A program made the translations under genes and the position numbers. From Lysinibacillus sphaericus (lineage in GTDB: Bacteria > Bacillota > Bacilli > Bacillales_A > Planococcaceae), in the NCBI RefSeq assembly GCF_002982115.1, contig NZ_CP019980.1:4472001-4536000 (forward strand): a stretch of DNA of 64,000 nucleotides. Reading direction: 5' to 3'. Below, one piece after another: positions 1-9,600 of this stretch. Positions within the stretch are counted from its first letter, which is position 1. Each line of letters begins with the position of its first letter. The notes beneath the pieces were generated by a model. The model was not told the origin of the DNA. It saw nothing but the letters and a program-made list of their open reading frames with translations, and ran no database searches.

Positions 1-11
1 CCCGACTCATC
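1..11 (-). other. Possible 5' end of a minus-strand gene cut by the window edge
   Basis: On the minus strand an ATG at 11-9 is preceded by AGGGGAG about five bases upstream, which is a plausible ribosome site. Only three codons lie in the window, so nothing can be said about the product. The adjacent stretch 12-113 is non-coding as far as I can see. Confidence 0.2.
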
Positions 12-113
12 GGACTCCCCTAGTTATAGCTATTAAGTTTGATGATAGTGTAACAGATTTTTCTAATAGATGGAAGTTATAATTAGATTTATCTTGCTAT
101 TATCCTCGAGTAA

Positions 114-1043
114 TTACGTAAATAGCAGTTCTGCTAGATAAATGACAATTGTTACTGTTAGACAGCTAACAATCGTGGAAAAAAGAACCGTTTGCGCAGC
201 AGTTGCCGACTCAACATCATATTCTAATGCCAAGCTAGAGCTATTGCGTGAGGTCGGAAATGCACTTGCAATGAAGAGTGACTGAGCGACAACACCATCT
301 AAACCGAGGACAAAAATAATAAGCAATGCAACGGCTGGGCCTACTACTAGACGTGTAATGCAGCTAACAAACACCGTTTTATTGAACATGGACTTGATTT
401 CAAGCTGTGATAGTTGTGCACCCAGTGTAATAAGCGCTACAGCAATAAAGCCATCAGCTACGTGGTCAATAGGAATACGGATAAATTGTGGAATGCCAAT
501 ATTAAAGAAATTCATTGCCACCCCTATTATAAGGGCATGAATAATAGGCATTTTCAGGAAGTCTTTTATGATCGCCATCCCTGATTTAGTCGAAGAGATT
601 AAATTATATAAACCATATGTATAGGTCGTCATATTTTGAAAAATAACGAGAATCACTTGGATTGCCACCCCAATGGGCTGCGTTGCGAAAATCATTTGTG
701 CAACTGGAATACCATAGTTGCCGGAGTTAATAAGGACAACACTATTTTTAAACACTGCCGTCTCTGTTTTCGCTAGACCAAGCCCCTTCGCTAAAAAATG
801 ACTAAGCACCATTTGACTGCCGATAAAGAGCACAATAAATAATGCCACTTCCCCCAGCACTGATAACTCCACACTTGTTTCATATAAATTCACAAATACC
901 GCAGCTGGCATAAAACAATACGTAATGAGCTGAGATAATGCTTTTAAATTAAAAGAAAATTTCTTTTGTAAAAATGCACCAAGTACAAGCAACACTAAAA
1001 TAGGGGCAACTATTTTAAAGAAAATCATACCGAGATACATCAT
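114..1043 (-). CDS. AEC-family permease (auxin efflux carrier / malate permease type)
   Basis: The 309-residue protein is almost entirely hydrophobic, with about ten predicted membrane segments in two halves, the usual length and build of the auxin-efflux-carrier (AEC) family. The central stretch with VLINSGNYGIP (about residue 103 on) is the conserved Asn/Gly-rich signature of the first half, and the second half repeats it around ASAFPTSRNSSSLALEY. Bacterial members export or import dicarboxylates such as malate, but the substrate cannot be read from sequence. The ATG at 1043 is chosen because AAAGGGGGT lies about nine bases upstream; a second ATG follows directly. It is transcribed away from the repeat array and appears to be a single-gene unit. 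Confidence 0.85.
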   Translation of the reverse strand: MMYLGMIFFKIVAPILVLLVLGAFLQKKFSFNLKALSQLITYCFMPAAVFVNLYETSVELSVLGEVALFIVLFIGSQMVLSHFLAKGLGLAKTETAVFKNSVVLINSGNYGIPVAQMIFATQPIGVAIQVILVIFQNMTTYTYGLYNLISSTKSGMAIIKDFLKMPIIHALIIGVAMNFFNIGIPQFIRIPIDHVADGFIAVALITLGAQLSQLEIKSMFNKTVFVSCITRLVVGPAVALLIIFVLGLDGVVAQSLFIASAFPTSRNSSSLALEYDVESATAAQTVLFSTIVSCLTVTIVIYLAELLFT

Positions 1044-1128
1044 GGAGGTGACCCCCTTTCATCTCTTTCTATAGTAAAACTGTTCACAGCATGGGTCAAT
1101 GCTCCCCCGCTAGTATAAGTTTACATAA

Positions 1129-1163
1129 AAAAGAACTGCCCCTTGCTAGGACAGCTCCTTTTT
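1129..1163 (-). terminator. Hairpin terminator ending the chemoreceptor/repeat-array transcript
   Basis: An imperfect stem (about 11 pairs with one bulged base) around the loop at 1143-1149 is followed, reading leftward on the minus strand, by a run of six T. It lies beyond the repeat array and is the first terminator downstream of the chemoreceptor gene at 2903, so the array would be part of that gene's 3' untranslated region. Confidence 0.6.
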
Positions 1164-1184
1164 ATGTTTGTAGGTTTTTGCTTT

Positions 1185-2893
1185 GCTTAGCGGGTATTTC
1201 ATCTTGTTTCGCGGGTAAACCTCCATGCTTCACGGGTATCACCCTGCTTCGCGGGGAAATCACCTTGCTCCGCGGGTATCACCCTGTTTCGCGGGTAAAT
1301 CTCTCTGCTCCGCGGGTAAACCTCTTTGCTTCGCGGGTATTTCACCTTGTTTCGCGGATAAACCTCTCTGCTTCGCGGGTATTTCACCTTGCTCCGCGGG
1401 TAAACCACTTTGCTCCGCGGATATCACCCTGCTCCGCGGGTATTTCACCTTGTTCCGCGGGTAAATCTCCCTGCTCCGCAGGTAAACCTCCTTGCTTCGC
1501 GGGGAAATCTCTTTGCTCCACGGGTATCACCCTACTTCGTGGGTATCACCATGCTCCGCGGGTAAATCATTCTGCTCCGCGGGTAAATCTCCCTATTTCG
1601 CGGGTATTTCACCTTGTTTCGCAGATAAACCTCTCTGCTTCGCGGGTATTTCACCTTGTTCCGCGGGTAAATCTCCCTGCTCCGCGGGTAAATCACTCTG
1701 CTCCGCGGGTAAACCCCTTTGCTTCATGGGTATCACCCTGCTTCGCGGGGAAATCTCCCTGCTCCGCGGGTAAACCTCTTTGCTTCGCGGGTATTTCACC
1801 TTGTTTCGCGGATAAACCTCTCTGCTTCGCGGGTATTTCACCTTGCTCCGCGGGTAAACCACTTTGCTCCGCGGATATCACCCTGCTCCGCGGGTATTTC
1901 ACCTTGTTCCGCGGGTAAATCTCCCTGCTTCGCGGGTAAACCTCTTTGCTTCGCGGGGAAATCTCTTTGCTCCACGGGTATCACCCTACTTCGTGGGTAT
2001 CACCATGCTCCGCGGGTAAATCATTCTGCTCCGCGGGTAAATCTCCCTATTTCGCGGGTATTTCACCTTGCTCCGCGGGTAAACCACTTTGCTCCGCGGA
2101 TATCACCCTGCTCCGCGGGTATTTCACCTTGTTCCGCGGGTAAATCTCCCTGCTCCGCGGGTAAATCACTCTGCTCCGCGGGTAAACCCCTTTGCTTCAT
2201 GGGTATCACCCTGCTTCGCGGGGAAATCTCCCTGCTCCGCGGGTAAACCTCTTTGCTTCGCGGGTATTTCACCTTGTTTCGCGGATAAACCTCTCTGCTT
2301 CGCGGGTATTTCACCTTGCTCCGCGGGTAAACCACTTTGCTCCGCGGATATCACCCTGCTCCGCGGGTATTTCACCTTGTTCCGCGGGTAAATCTCCCTG
2401 CTCCGCAGGTAAACCTCCTTGCTTCGCGGGGAAATCTCTTTGCTCCACGGGTATCACCCTACTTCGTGGGTATCACCATGCTCCGCGGGGAAATCATTCT
2501 GCTCCGCGGGTAAATCTCCCTATTTCGCGGGTATTTCACCTTGTTTCGCAGATAAACCTCTCTGCTTCGCGGGTATTTCATCTTGCTCCGCGGGGAAATC
2601 ACCCTGCTCCGCGGGTAAATCTCTTTGCTCCGCGGGTAAACCCCTTTGCTTCATGGGTATCACCCTGCTTCGCGGGTAAACCTCCTTGCTTCGCGGGTAA
2701 ATCTCCCTGCTCCGCGGGTAAACCTCCTTGCTCCGCGGGTAAACCACTTTGCTCCGCGGGTATTTCACCTTGTTTCGCGGATAAACCTCTCTGCTTCGCG
2801 GGTAAATCACCTTGCTCCGCGGTTATCACCCTGCTTCGCGGGTAAATCTCCCTGCTCCGCGGGTAAATCACTCTACTCCGCGGGTATTTCCAT
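1185..2893. repeat. Array of about 80 tandem 21-bp (and some 19-bp) CGCGG-core repeats
   Basis: Each unit has a near-invariant TYCGCGGG core followed by TAAA or TATT, then a variable pyrimidine-rich tail ending TGC. Most units are 21 bp; those with the GTATCACC tail are 19 bp. Many copies contain the self-complementary hexamer CCGCGG. The array ends 10 bp from the stop codon of the chemoreceptor at 2903. Open frames run through it in several frames on both strands because no unit contains a stop, and the 19-bp units shift the frame by two without closing it; this argues against coding. Units are contiguous, with no unique spacers, so it is not CRISPR. A related short array lies at 22685-22818. 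Confidence 0.95.
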
Positions 2894-2902
2894 CTCGCTT
2901 TA

Positions 2903-5008
2903 TTAAGCAAGTTTAAATCGATTCACGACCTCTTGGAGTTCTTTAGAAATTTGGTTCATGTTGTTGATAGATTCTGCGACCTTTTCCATTTCTGCCTGTT
3001 GGTCTGCGGCTGATGCACTCACCTGTTCTGCAGAAGCAGCAGTTTCCTCTGAAACGGCAGAAATACTTTGAATCGCCGTAATGGCTTGGTCCTTTTGCTC
3101 CAACATTTGTGAAAGTTCTGACAATAGTTCATTAATTGCTGTTGCAATTGATTGAGATAGCTCGTTATTATCCTTAAAAGCTAACTCTGTATTTTGTACC
3201 GATTCATTTTGCGCTTGCATTAAGCTTGCATTGGAAGCAATAACGGATACCGTTTGCTTTGAATCTGCTAGAATGCTAGAGACCGTTTGTTTAATGACTT
3301 CTGTTTCGTTTTTAGACTGCTCTGCCAGTTTACGCACTTCCTCTGCTACTACTGCAAAGCCTTTACCGTGTTCTCCCGCTCGAGCAGCTTCTATACTTGC
3401 ATTCAGTGCTAATAGATTCGTTTGCTCTGTTATTCCTTGAATAGATGCAATAATTTGATTGATATTGTTAATATTGCTAGACAAAGATTCCATTTGACGT
3501 TGGATACGTCCATTCATTTCATTCGTTTCCGCATTTCGGTCACGTAAACTTTCCACTTCTTTCATGCCCTGCTCTGTAGAAGTTTGTGTTTTGATTGACA
3601 GCTCGTCCATTTGCTTTGACAACCTTGTAATGGCGTCAATTTGGTCAGATAAGTCAATCATTCGATAATTCGTTTCTTCTGTATCCTCTGATTGTTTTGA
3701 TGCACCTTGCGCTATTTCGTTAATTGCGACAGATACTTCCTGACTTGATGCTACAATTTCATTAAAGGCTTCATGAACATGGTCGGATGATTGATTGAGC
3801 AATGTTGAAGAATTTAATACCGTATGTATGGCATCATTCGTCTTATCCAGCATATTATTATAAGCTAATGCAACAGCACCAATTTCATCGGATTTTATAA
3901 ATTTATCATCTATCTTTTTCGTTAAATCGCCTTCTGCTGCTGTTTCAATCGATGTACGTAAAACCTTTAAAGGCTTCAACTGCTTAAATATAAACATCGC
4001 ACTAGCAGCGGCCATTAAAATTACCATAATAATTGCTGATACAATCGTGAAGACAAGGATTTTATTATATGTTTCTAATATTTTAGAATTAGGTAAAACT
4101 AATTGCACTGACCATACTTCATCGATATTTTCTAACATCATTGGAGCAAAAGCATTAAAAGATTTTTCCCCAAGCTGCTTCGAGTCTACATATAGACTGT
4201 CCGGTTTTCCTTCATCCATAGATTGTCTAATACTTGTCCAATCAACCGCATCCTGCATATTTGTCCCATCTAACTTTTCGTTAATACTATTGACCGTTAA
4301 CATGCCTTGATCTGTAATAATGCCTGCATAACCACCATCAGGCTGTATAGAGTCAGCTAATTCCTTTAAAAAATCGATAGATAAATCAGCTGTTAATACG
4401 CCAAAATATGTACCAGAAGCGTTATACAGTGGCACAGCAATAGTCGTCATCGAGACAGTTTTACCGTTCACATCATAATCATACGGCTCTGTTAATACAG
4501 CACGCCCTTCTCCTTTTGGTATCCGATACCAATCATCCTCCGCTTTCGGGTCGTCAATTCCTTCTATAGGATCTGTGTTGATTTGGTTGCCATCTTTAGT
4601 TAGATAAGGGATAAAGCGATTTTTCACATCAATTAATGCCGTATCAGTAGTCGGTCCTACTTTTACCGCACCATTTTCTATAACGGCTCCTACACCAAGT
4701 AAATCATTATTATTCGTTAAATTCGTATTCAGTATATCCATTACACTTTCTGTCGAAAGCGCATCATTTTTTTCCATTGCTTCAACAATACGTTTTGTTG
4801 TTTGTAATGTATCATTGGCTTTTTTAAACCGTTCGCTCATTTTTGCAGCAGATAACTCCGCATTTTGCAACGTTGCCTTTTCTGAATCATCGACACTCTG
4901 ATTATGTAGAGTAGCGCTAGTTACTAATGTATAAGCAACAAATAATACTAAAAATACACCTAAAATTAAAGAAGTGAGCTTTAATGCAATACTTTTGGAT
5001 TTTTTCAT
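2903..5008 (-). CDS. Methyl-accepting chemotaxis protein with dCache sensor domain
   Basis: A 701-residue transmembrane chemoreceptor. The order is: short cytoplasmic tail with KKSKS, first membrane helix (about 9-31), a large extracellular double-Cache-type ligand domain (about 35-310), a second membrane helix rich in Ile/Met/Ala, a HAMP domain (about 343-395) and a long helical signalling domain. The hairpin tip that contacts CheA and CheW is clear ([20 protein letters not shown] followed by [15 protein letters not shown]). Glutamate/glutamine-rich methylation helices flank it. The ATG at 5008 is chosen over the upstream in-frame ATG at 5113 because GGAGGTG lies six bases upstream. The ligand is unknown; dCache domains often bind amino acids. 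The stop codon abuts the repeat array. Confidence 0.93.
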   Translation of the reverse strand: MKKSKSIALKLTSLILGVFLVLFVAYTLVTSATLHNQSVDDSEKATLQNAELSAAKMSERFKKANDTLQTTKRIVEAMEKNDALSTESVMDILNTNLTNNNDLLGVGAVIENGAVKVGPTTDTALIDVKNRFIPYLTKDGNQINTDPIEGIDDPKAEDDWYRIPKGEGRAVLTEPYDYDVNGKTVSMTTIAVPLYNASGTYFGVLTADLSIDFLKELADSIQPDGGYAGIITDQGMLTVNSINEKLDGTNMQDAVDWTSIRQSMDEGKPDSLYVDSKQLGEKSFNAFAPMMLENIDEVWSVQLVLPNSKILETYNKILVFTIVSAIIMVILMAAASAMFIFKQLKPLKVLRTSIETAAEGDLTKKIDDKFIKSDEIGAVALAYNNMLDKTNDAIHTVLNSSTLLNQSSDHVHEAFNEIVASSQEVSVAINEIAQGASKQSEDTEETNYRMIDLSDQIDAITRLSKQMDELSIKTQTSTEQGMKEVESLRDRNAETNEMNGRIQRQMESLSSNINNINQIIASIQGITEQTNLLALNASIEAARAGEHGKGFAVVAEEVRKLAEQSKNETEVIKQTVSSILADSKQTVSVIASNASLMQAQNESVQNTELAFKDNNELSQSIATAINELLSELSQMLEQKDQAITAIQSISAVSEETAASAEQVSASAADQQAEMEKVAESINNMNQISKELQEVVNRFKLA

Positions 5009-5258
5009 TACAAACACCTCCATTTTTATAAAATAATCATAATGTATCATTGGTAGTATAACAATAAAAGTTTCACTGAATTTACCAAGCAACGTAAAGT
5101 TTTCAATTAACAAAGTCTGTTTACAATCCTATTTGTCGTAAATAAGACGTATTGAGTTTAAAAAAACATCGGACCTTTTTACCTATTCAGCTAAAATATG
5201 CATATAAAATCCTTAAGCTATGATAAAATTAAGTATAAAATATAGGAGGTTTGCCCAT

Positions 5259-6560
5259 ATGAAACACAAAAGAAACCTAGCCTTGCTTGCACTAGTAGCA
5301 GTACCTTCACTTATCTATTCAACACCTATAACGTCAGCCTCAGCTGCTAATCATTCGGCACATGCCAAGACTGCTTACATATATAATAATTACTATAATG
5401 CTAACGTTAACAACGTTATCCAGTTGATTTCCAATATTAATGATACATCCTTCTCGTTTCAGCCATACTTAGAAGCTGCACTAAAGGCGTACAATGCGTT
5501 AACAGAAACTGAAAAGCAATATGTAACGAATTATGGGACACTATCCAATCATCAACAAACAAGAGTAAGTTATCGTCGACTAGCTGCACAAATAGAAGAA
5601 AAATTAGCTTCCGTTGACTCTACTTCTGTTAACTATTATCAAAATGTAATTGAAACGAGAGATTGGTACAATAGGTTAAATGCTGCGCAAAAAACCTTTG
5701 TAAGTGAAGCAACCCAAAAAATACTGACGTCAACAATTACACCGAATACTTCTGTTGATAAAGTTGTTAATAAAATTCAATTGTTAAACGCTTCTCGAAT
5801 TAGCTTCCATAAAGATGTGGCAGAAGCGCGCGCTGAGTATAATGCATTGCGAAAATTCTCCAATGTTGTTTTACCTGCCGGGATTGAAAAACAATTATTA
5901 GATGCCGAACAGGTCGTTATATTGGATAAATCCGCAGCGAAGCAAGTAGAAAATACCATTGCTGCCTTATCGCCAAAAACGTCTACAACACAGGATGTCC
6001 AAGCAGCAAAAAACGCTTTTGAAGCATTAACACCCATACAACAACAGCTTGTTCCAAACGTTTGGAAATTAGTAGACTTTGTAAAAGGGAAATATAAACT
6101 ACCTGAAAATGGTCATACAATCGATACACCAACATTGTCAGACTCGGCAGCCGTACCTGGTAAAAATACACTAATGTCTAAGAGTAGAAGAAACACGTAT
6201 AAAGCAAAAATTAATGTTGCTGATTCTGAAAATAAAAATGAACGTTTTGTTTTAACAACGAAAGCAAATATGGTTCTAATCATCCCACCGCTCAATACAC
6301 TTGTTAATAAGGATTCAGGCGTAATGGATGTTCAGCTGACAAGAAATTTAAATCGCATTACTTTCCAAGCCCTATTAAATAAAAAACCTGTTAAATTTGA
6401 TGCGAATATTGAAATTATTTTAGAAAATTTACCTGACAATGCTTCCATTGTTCAGCTCAATGAATTCGGTGACCAAGAACCTGTTTCCTATACAGTCAAT
6501 GGCAATCAATACATTATAGAAACTCAAACTTCTGGTACGTTCCAAATTATTAGAAATTAA
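5259..6560 (+). CDS. Secreted protein with helical repeats, function unknown
   Basis: A 433-residue exported protein. The N-terminus is a typical Sec signal peptide (basic KHKR, hydrophobic core, ASAA cleavage region near residue 30). The following part holds at least three divergent copies of a helical repeat of the type A-x3-Y-N-A-L-T-x-x-Q/E-K-x-x-V, seen as KAYNALTETEKQYV, EARAEYNALRKFSNVV and KNAFEALTPIQQQLV. Such repeats occur in S-layer and other cell-wall proteins of Lysinibacillus and Paenibacillus. The last 130 residues are beta-rich and unrecognised. No SLH, LPXTG or lipobox is seen, so attachment is unclear. The ATG at 5259 has TAGGAGGT eight bases upstream. It faces the large SLH gene across shared terminators. 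Confidence 0.75.
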   Translation: MKHKRNLALLALVAVPSLIYSTPITSASAANHSAHAKTAYIYNNYYNANVNNVIQLISNINDTSFSFQPYLEAALKAYNALTETEKQYVTNYGTLSNHQQTRVSYRRLAAQIEEKLASVDSTSVNYYQNVIETRDWYNRLNAAQKTFVSEATQKILTSTITPNTSVDKVVNKIQLLNASRISFHKDVAEARAEYNALRKFSNVVLPAGIEKQLLDAEQVVILDKSAAKQVENTIAALSPKTSTTQDVQAAKNAFEALTPIQQQLVPNVWKLVDFVKGKYKLPENGHTIDTPTLSDSAAVPGKNTLMSKSRRNTYKAKINVADSENKNERFVLTTKANMVLIIPPLNTLVNKDSGVMDVQLTRNLNRITFQALLNKKPVKFDANIEIILENLPDNASIVQLNEFGDQEPVSYTVNGNQYIIETQTSGTFQIIRN

Positions 6561-6567
6561 CTTATAG

Positions 6568-6602
6568 AAATCCCATACCCTGTCTTAAGCGGTGTGGGAT
6601 TT
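6568..6602 (+). terminator. Hairpin terminator after the secreted helical-repeat gene
   Basis: AAATCCCATACC pairs with GGTGTGGGATTT (one G-U pair) around an 11-base loop, eight bases after the stop codon. The following T run is weak. Confidence 0.6.
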
Positions 6603-6634
6603 GTCATTGCAAATAAACCACAATTAAACAGTAA

Positions 6635-6663
6635 GCCACTAGCATGAACATTAGCTAGTGGCT
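6635..6663. terminator. Bidirectional terminator between convergent genes
   Basis: GCCACTAGC and GCTAGTGGC form a perfect nine-pair stem, followed on the plus strand by TTTCTCTTTTT and with a T-containing tail on the minus strand. It lies 15 bp from the stop of the SLH gene at 6678. Confidence 0.75.
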
Positions 6664-6677
6664 TTCTCTTTTTATAT

Positions 6678-9600
6678 TTATTGTGTTCTAGGTTGAATTA
6701 ATACATAATCTAAAGCTGCTGGATCTGTAGAAGCTTTTGCATAGACAATATTTCCATATTTATCTTTCGTGAATAGATAAATTCGTTGATCTTTTTGGAA
6801 TACGTTTGTTGAATTAGGATCACTACCTGTTTGAATCGCTGTGAAAGTCTTCGCAGAACTTGCATCAGAAGGTGCTGTAATCTTACCTTTACCATAGGAA
6901 ACAATTGCTCCCCCAGGAATATACGTAAAGTTATTACTATCTGCTTTCGTAATAACATCCATAACATTATCAGGCGTTAGATTATATCCTGAGTTCAATA
7001 CAGCGTAGTAATACTGCTGATCCCATGTAATATCGGCATTCAGATTCGCAACAACTTCAACTTTCTTAGAAATATTTAAATTACTTGGGAATTGCGTATC
7101 TGGTAATAATGTCGCAGAAGTAATTGTATTCTCTTTTGTTGGATATTTATACTCTGCTCGATCCTTACTAAATGTCCAGCCGCCTTTATCTTTCGCGGCA
7201 GCATTGACACTAATATCAAAGCTTTCTTTTACTTCGGTATTAAACTTGATAATAAGCTTGCGAGATTCCCAATCATTTGTACCCGTAACATCTTTCCAGC
7301 TATGTGTGTAAGTTGGTGTAATAGGCGTTGTTGTACCTGGTTGAACTAATTTAAAATCAAATCCTGTATCGACAGCCTCTGAAAATGTTACTTCAAATGT
7401 TTTGCCATCAATTCGTTTATAGATTGGATCTTCTACCTTTGGTGGTGTTCCATCTGCAAAGAATGTATATTTCATAACACCCGTACCATTTGAACCAGGC
7501 GTTAGCGTTATAAGTTTATTTTGCTTCTCATCAAATGTGTAAACTTTTGATTCTGTCCCTTTTTGCACCATCGTGACATTATTATATCGGTCTTTTACTG
7601 CTACATATAGCTCATACTCTTGATGTGGCTCAAGCGTTAAAGAAATCTCATTTGTATCTTTACGCATGCTGCTCGTAATTCCCTTAGCCATTACTTCTTC
7701 AGGCGTTGTTGGTCCAGGCGTTGGATCGCCAACCTTTCGAAGGACGTAGTAATACGAACCATCCTCATCTGACATAAATTTAAAGGTTGCTTTCCGATCA
7801 CCTTCCAATATTTTAATAGACGTATTGTCAATAACAGGAGCTGTACGGTCATCAATTACATGTTTTGATTGAATATCCGAGACATTTCCTGAACGGTCTC
7901 GCAACACCATATAAATGGAATAGCTCTTAAACGGATCTAACGGCGGAATTGTATTAGGGAGCGGAACTGTCACCTTTTGTTTCCCTAATTGTGCTGGCTT
8001 ATTGCCACCACTGCCGATAATCGGGATATTTTTGCCCCCTACATTAAATTCTTTTGCATTTAATTGTACAGCTTCGATTAATCGTAGACGGTCATCTCTT
8101 GTTAAATTTAAATCGGATTCCATAATTAAATAATGGTAGGTTCCCGCTTTTGTCGCATTAAATTCGACTAGTGTTTGGTCTTTAGCAGCGTTAATAGCAG
8201 GTTCTCCAATAATCGTTAAATATGGCCACTCACCGTCTTTGTGAATATATTCTGCAGTATTGCGTGGAACAGCATTCACTGGTGTATTGTTAATATTTTC
8301 AAATTCATTACTGGCAAGGTCTTTTACATTTGGAGATATCGTTACAACCAAGTTATCGCCATTAACGAAACCTGTCAAAGAAGGGATTATGAACGTTAAT
8401 CTTTTTTGAGCTTTATTATATACAACCTTTTCTGGTCGAATTGGTTTTTGTAATCCTTGATTGACAATACCTGTTCCTGTCAGTTCATAGTTTTCAACTT
8501 TTTCAGCTGCAATCGGATCTAATTCCTCACTGACCGTTACATAAAATTCATTTTTAATTTCATCTTGTAAAAAGAGTTCTCCACCCACAATATATGGAGG
8601 TAGATTGTCTAAAGCACCTGTTTTGAATTCTTTGATTGCTTCTTTTGGAATTGGATCAATTGAATTATTCCCTGAATCATCCTTCATCACTACAAAAAGT
8701 TGATATTCTTGTTCAGGGTCTAAACCTGTCAGTAATCCAGGAATTCCCAATTCACCTGCAAGTGCCTTCCCTTTACCTGTTGGGTTAGCCATTACATCTG
8801 CAGTTGTCGGATCTGCGGCAGTTGTCTTTTTACGTACAAAGTAGAAATATTCCCCTGGTTCACTCGCTGTAAATGTAAACTCTGCCCGTGTTCCACCATG
8901 TAGAGGGGTTACCATTAGCGATTTTACTGATGGTGGCGATGAATCTTTCATTTGGAACGATTGCGATTTAATATCTGAAGCATTTTTCGCTCCATCTACT
9001 ACCATGACATAGACAACGTATTCTTTTTTCTCACCTAAATTAGAAATTTTGAACGTATTTTTACCGTTTACAGCTGATGCCGTGCCACTTGCTGCATTAT
9101 CTGTAGAAATGCGATTCACCATTTCTCGTTTAGTTGGTACTTCTACGCCCTTTTCTCGCACAATATAGTAATACGTTCCTACTTTATCTGACGTAAACTC
9201 TACTTGAACATCGCTACCATTCAAGACCGTTAACTTGGTAATATCAATTAACGGTTTTGTTTTATCCGCTGGCTTTTGGTTATCAATATCATCTTTATCG
9301 ATTGGTTTACCGTCAGGGTCAGTAATATTCCCCACATTATCTTTATCATTTAAGAAGTCATCAAAAATATTATTTGGTCCTTCGTCTTTTGGCAGAATTA
9401 CTTTATCGATATATGTGTAATCACCAATATCAACCCAACCATATGCATTATCTACATAAAGCGTGCCTACACGACCATCAATATACAGTTGTAAATCGGT
9501 ATAGCTATTGTAATTTATCCAATCGATATTGCTATCTCCGTATATTGTAAGGGCTGTTTCTGTATCTAAATTTAACGTACCGATATTACCTTGGATTTCA

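Noticed and set aside
1185..2893. CRISPR array
   Set aside because: Units are contiguous 19-21-bp repeats without unique spacers, and no cas gene is in the window.
1091..2910. Long open frames on both strands through the 21-bp repeat array
   Set aside because: They arise because the repeat unit lacks stop codons in most frames. Units of 19 and 21 bp shift the frame repeatedly without consequence, frames overlap on both strands, and none has a ribosome site.
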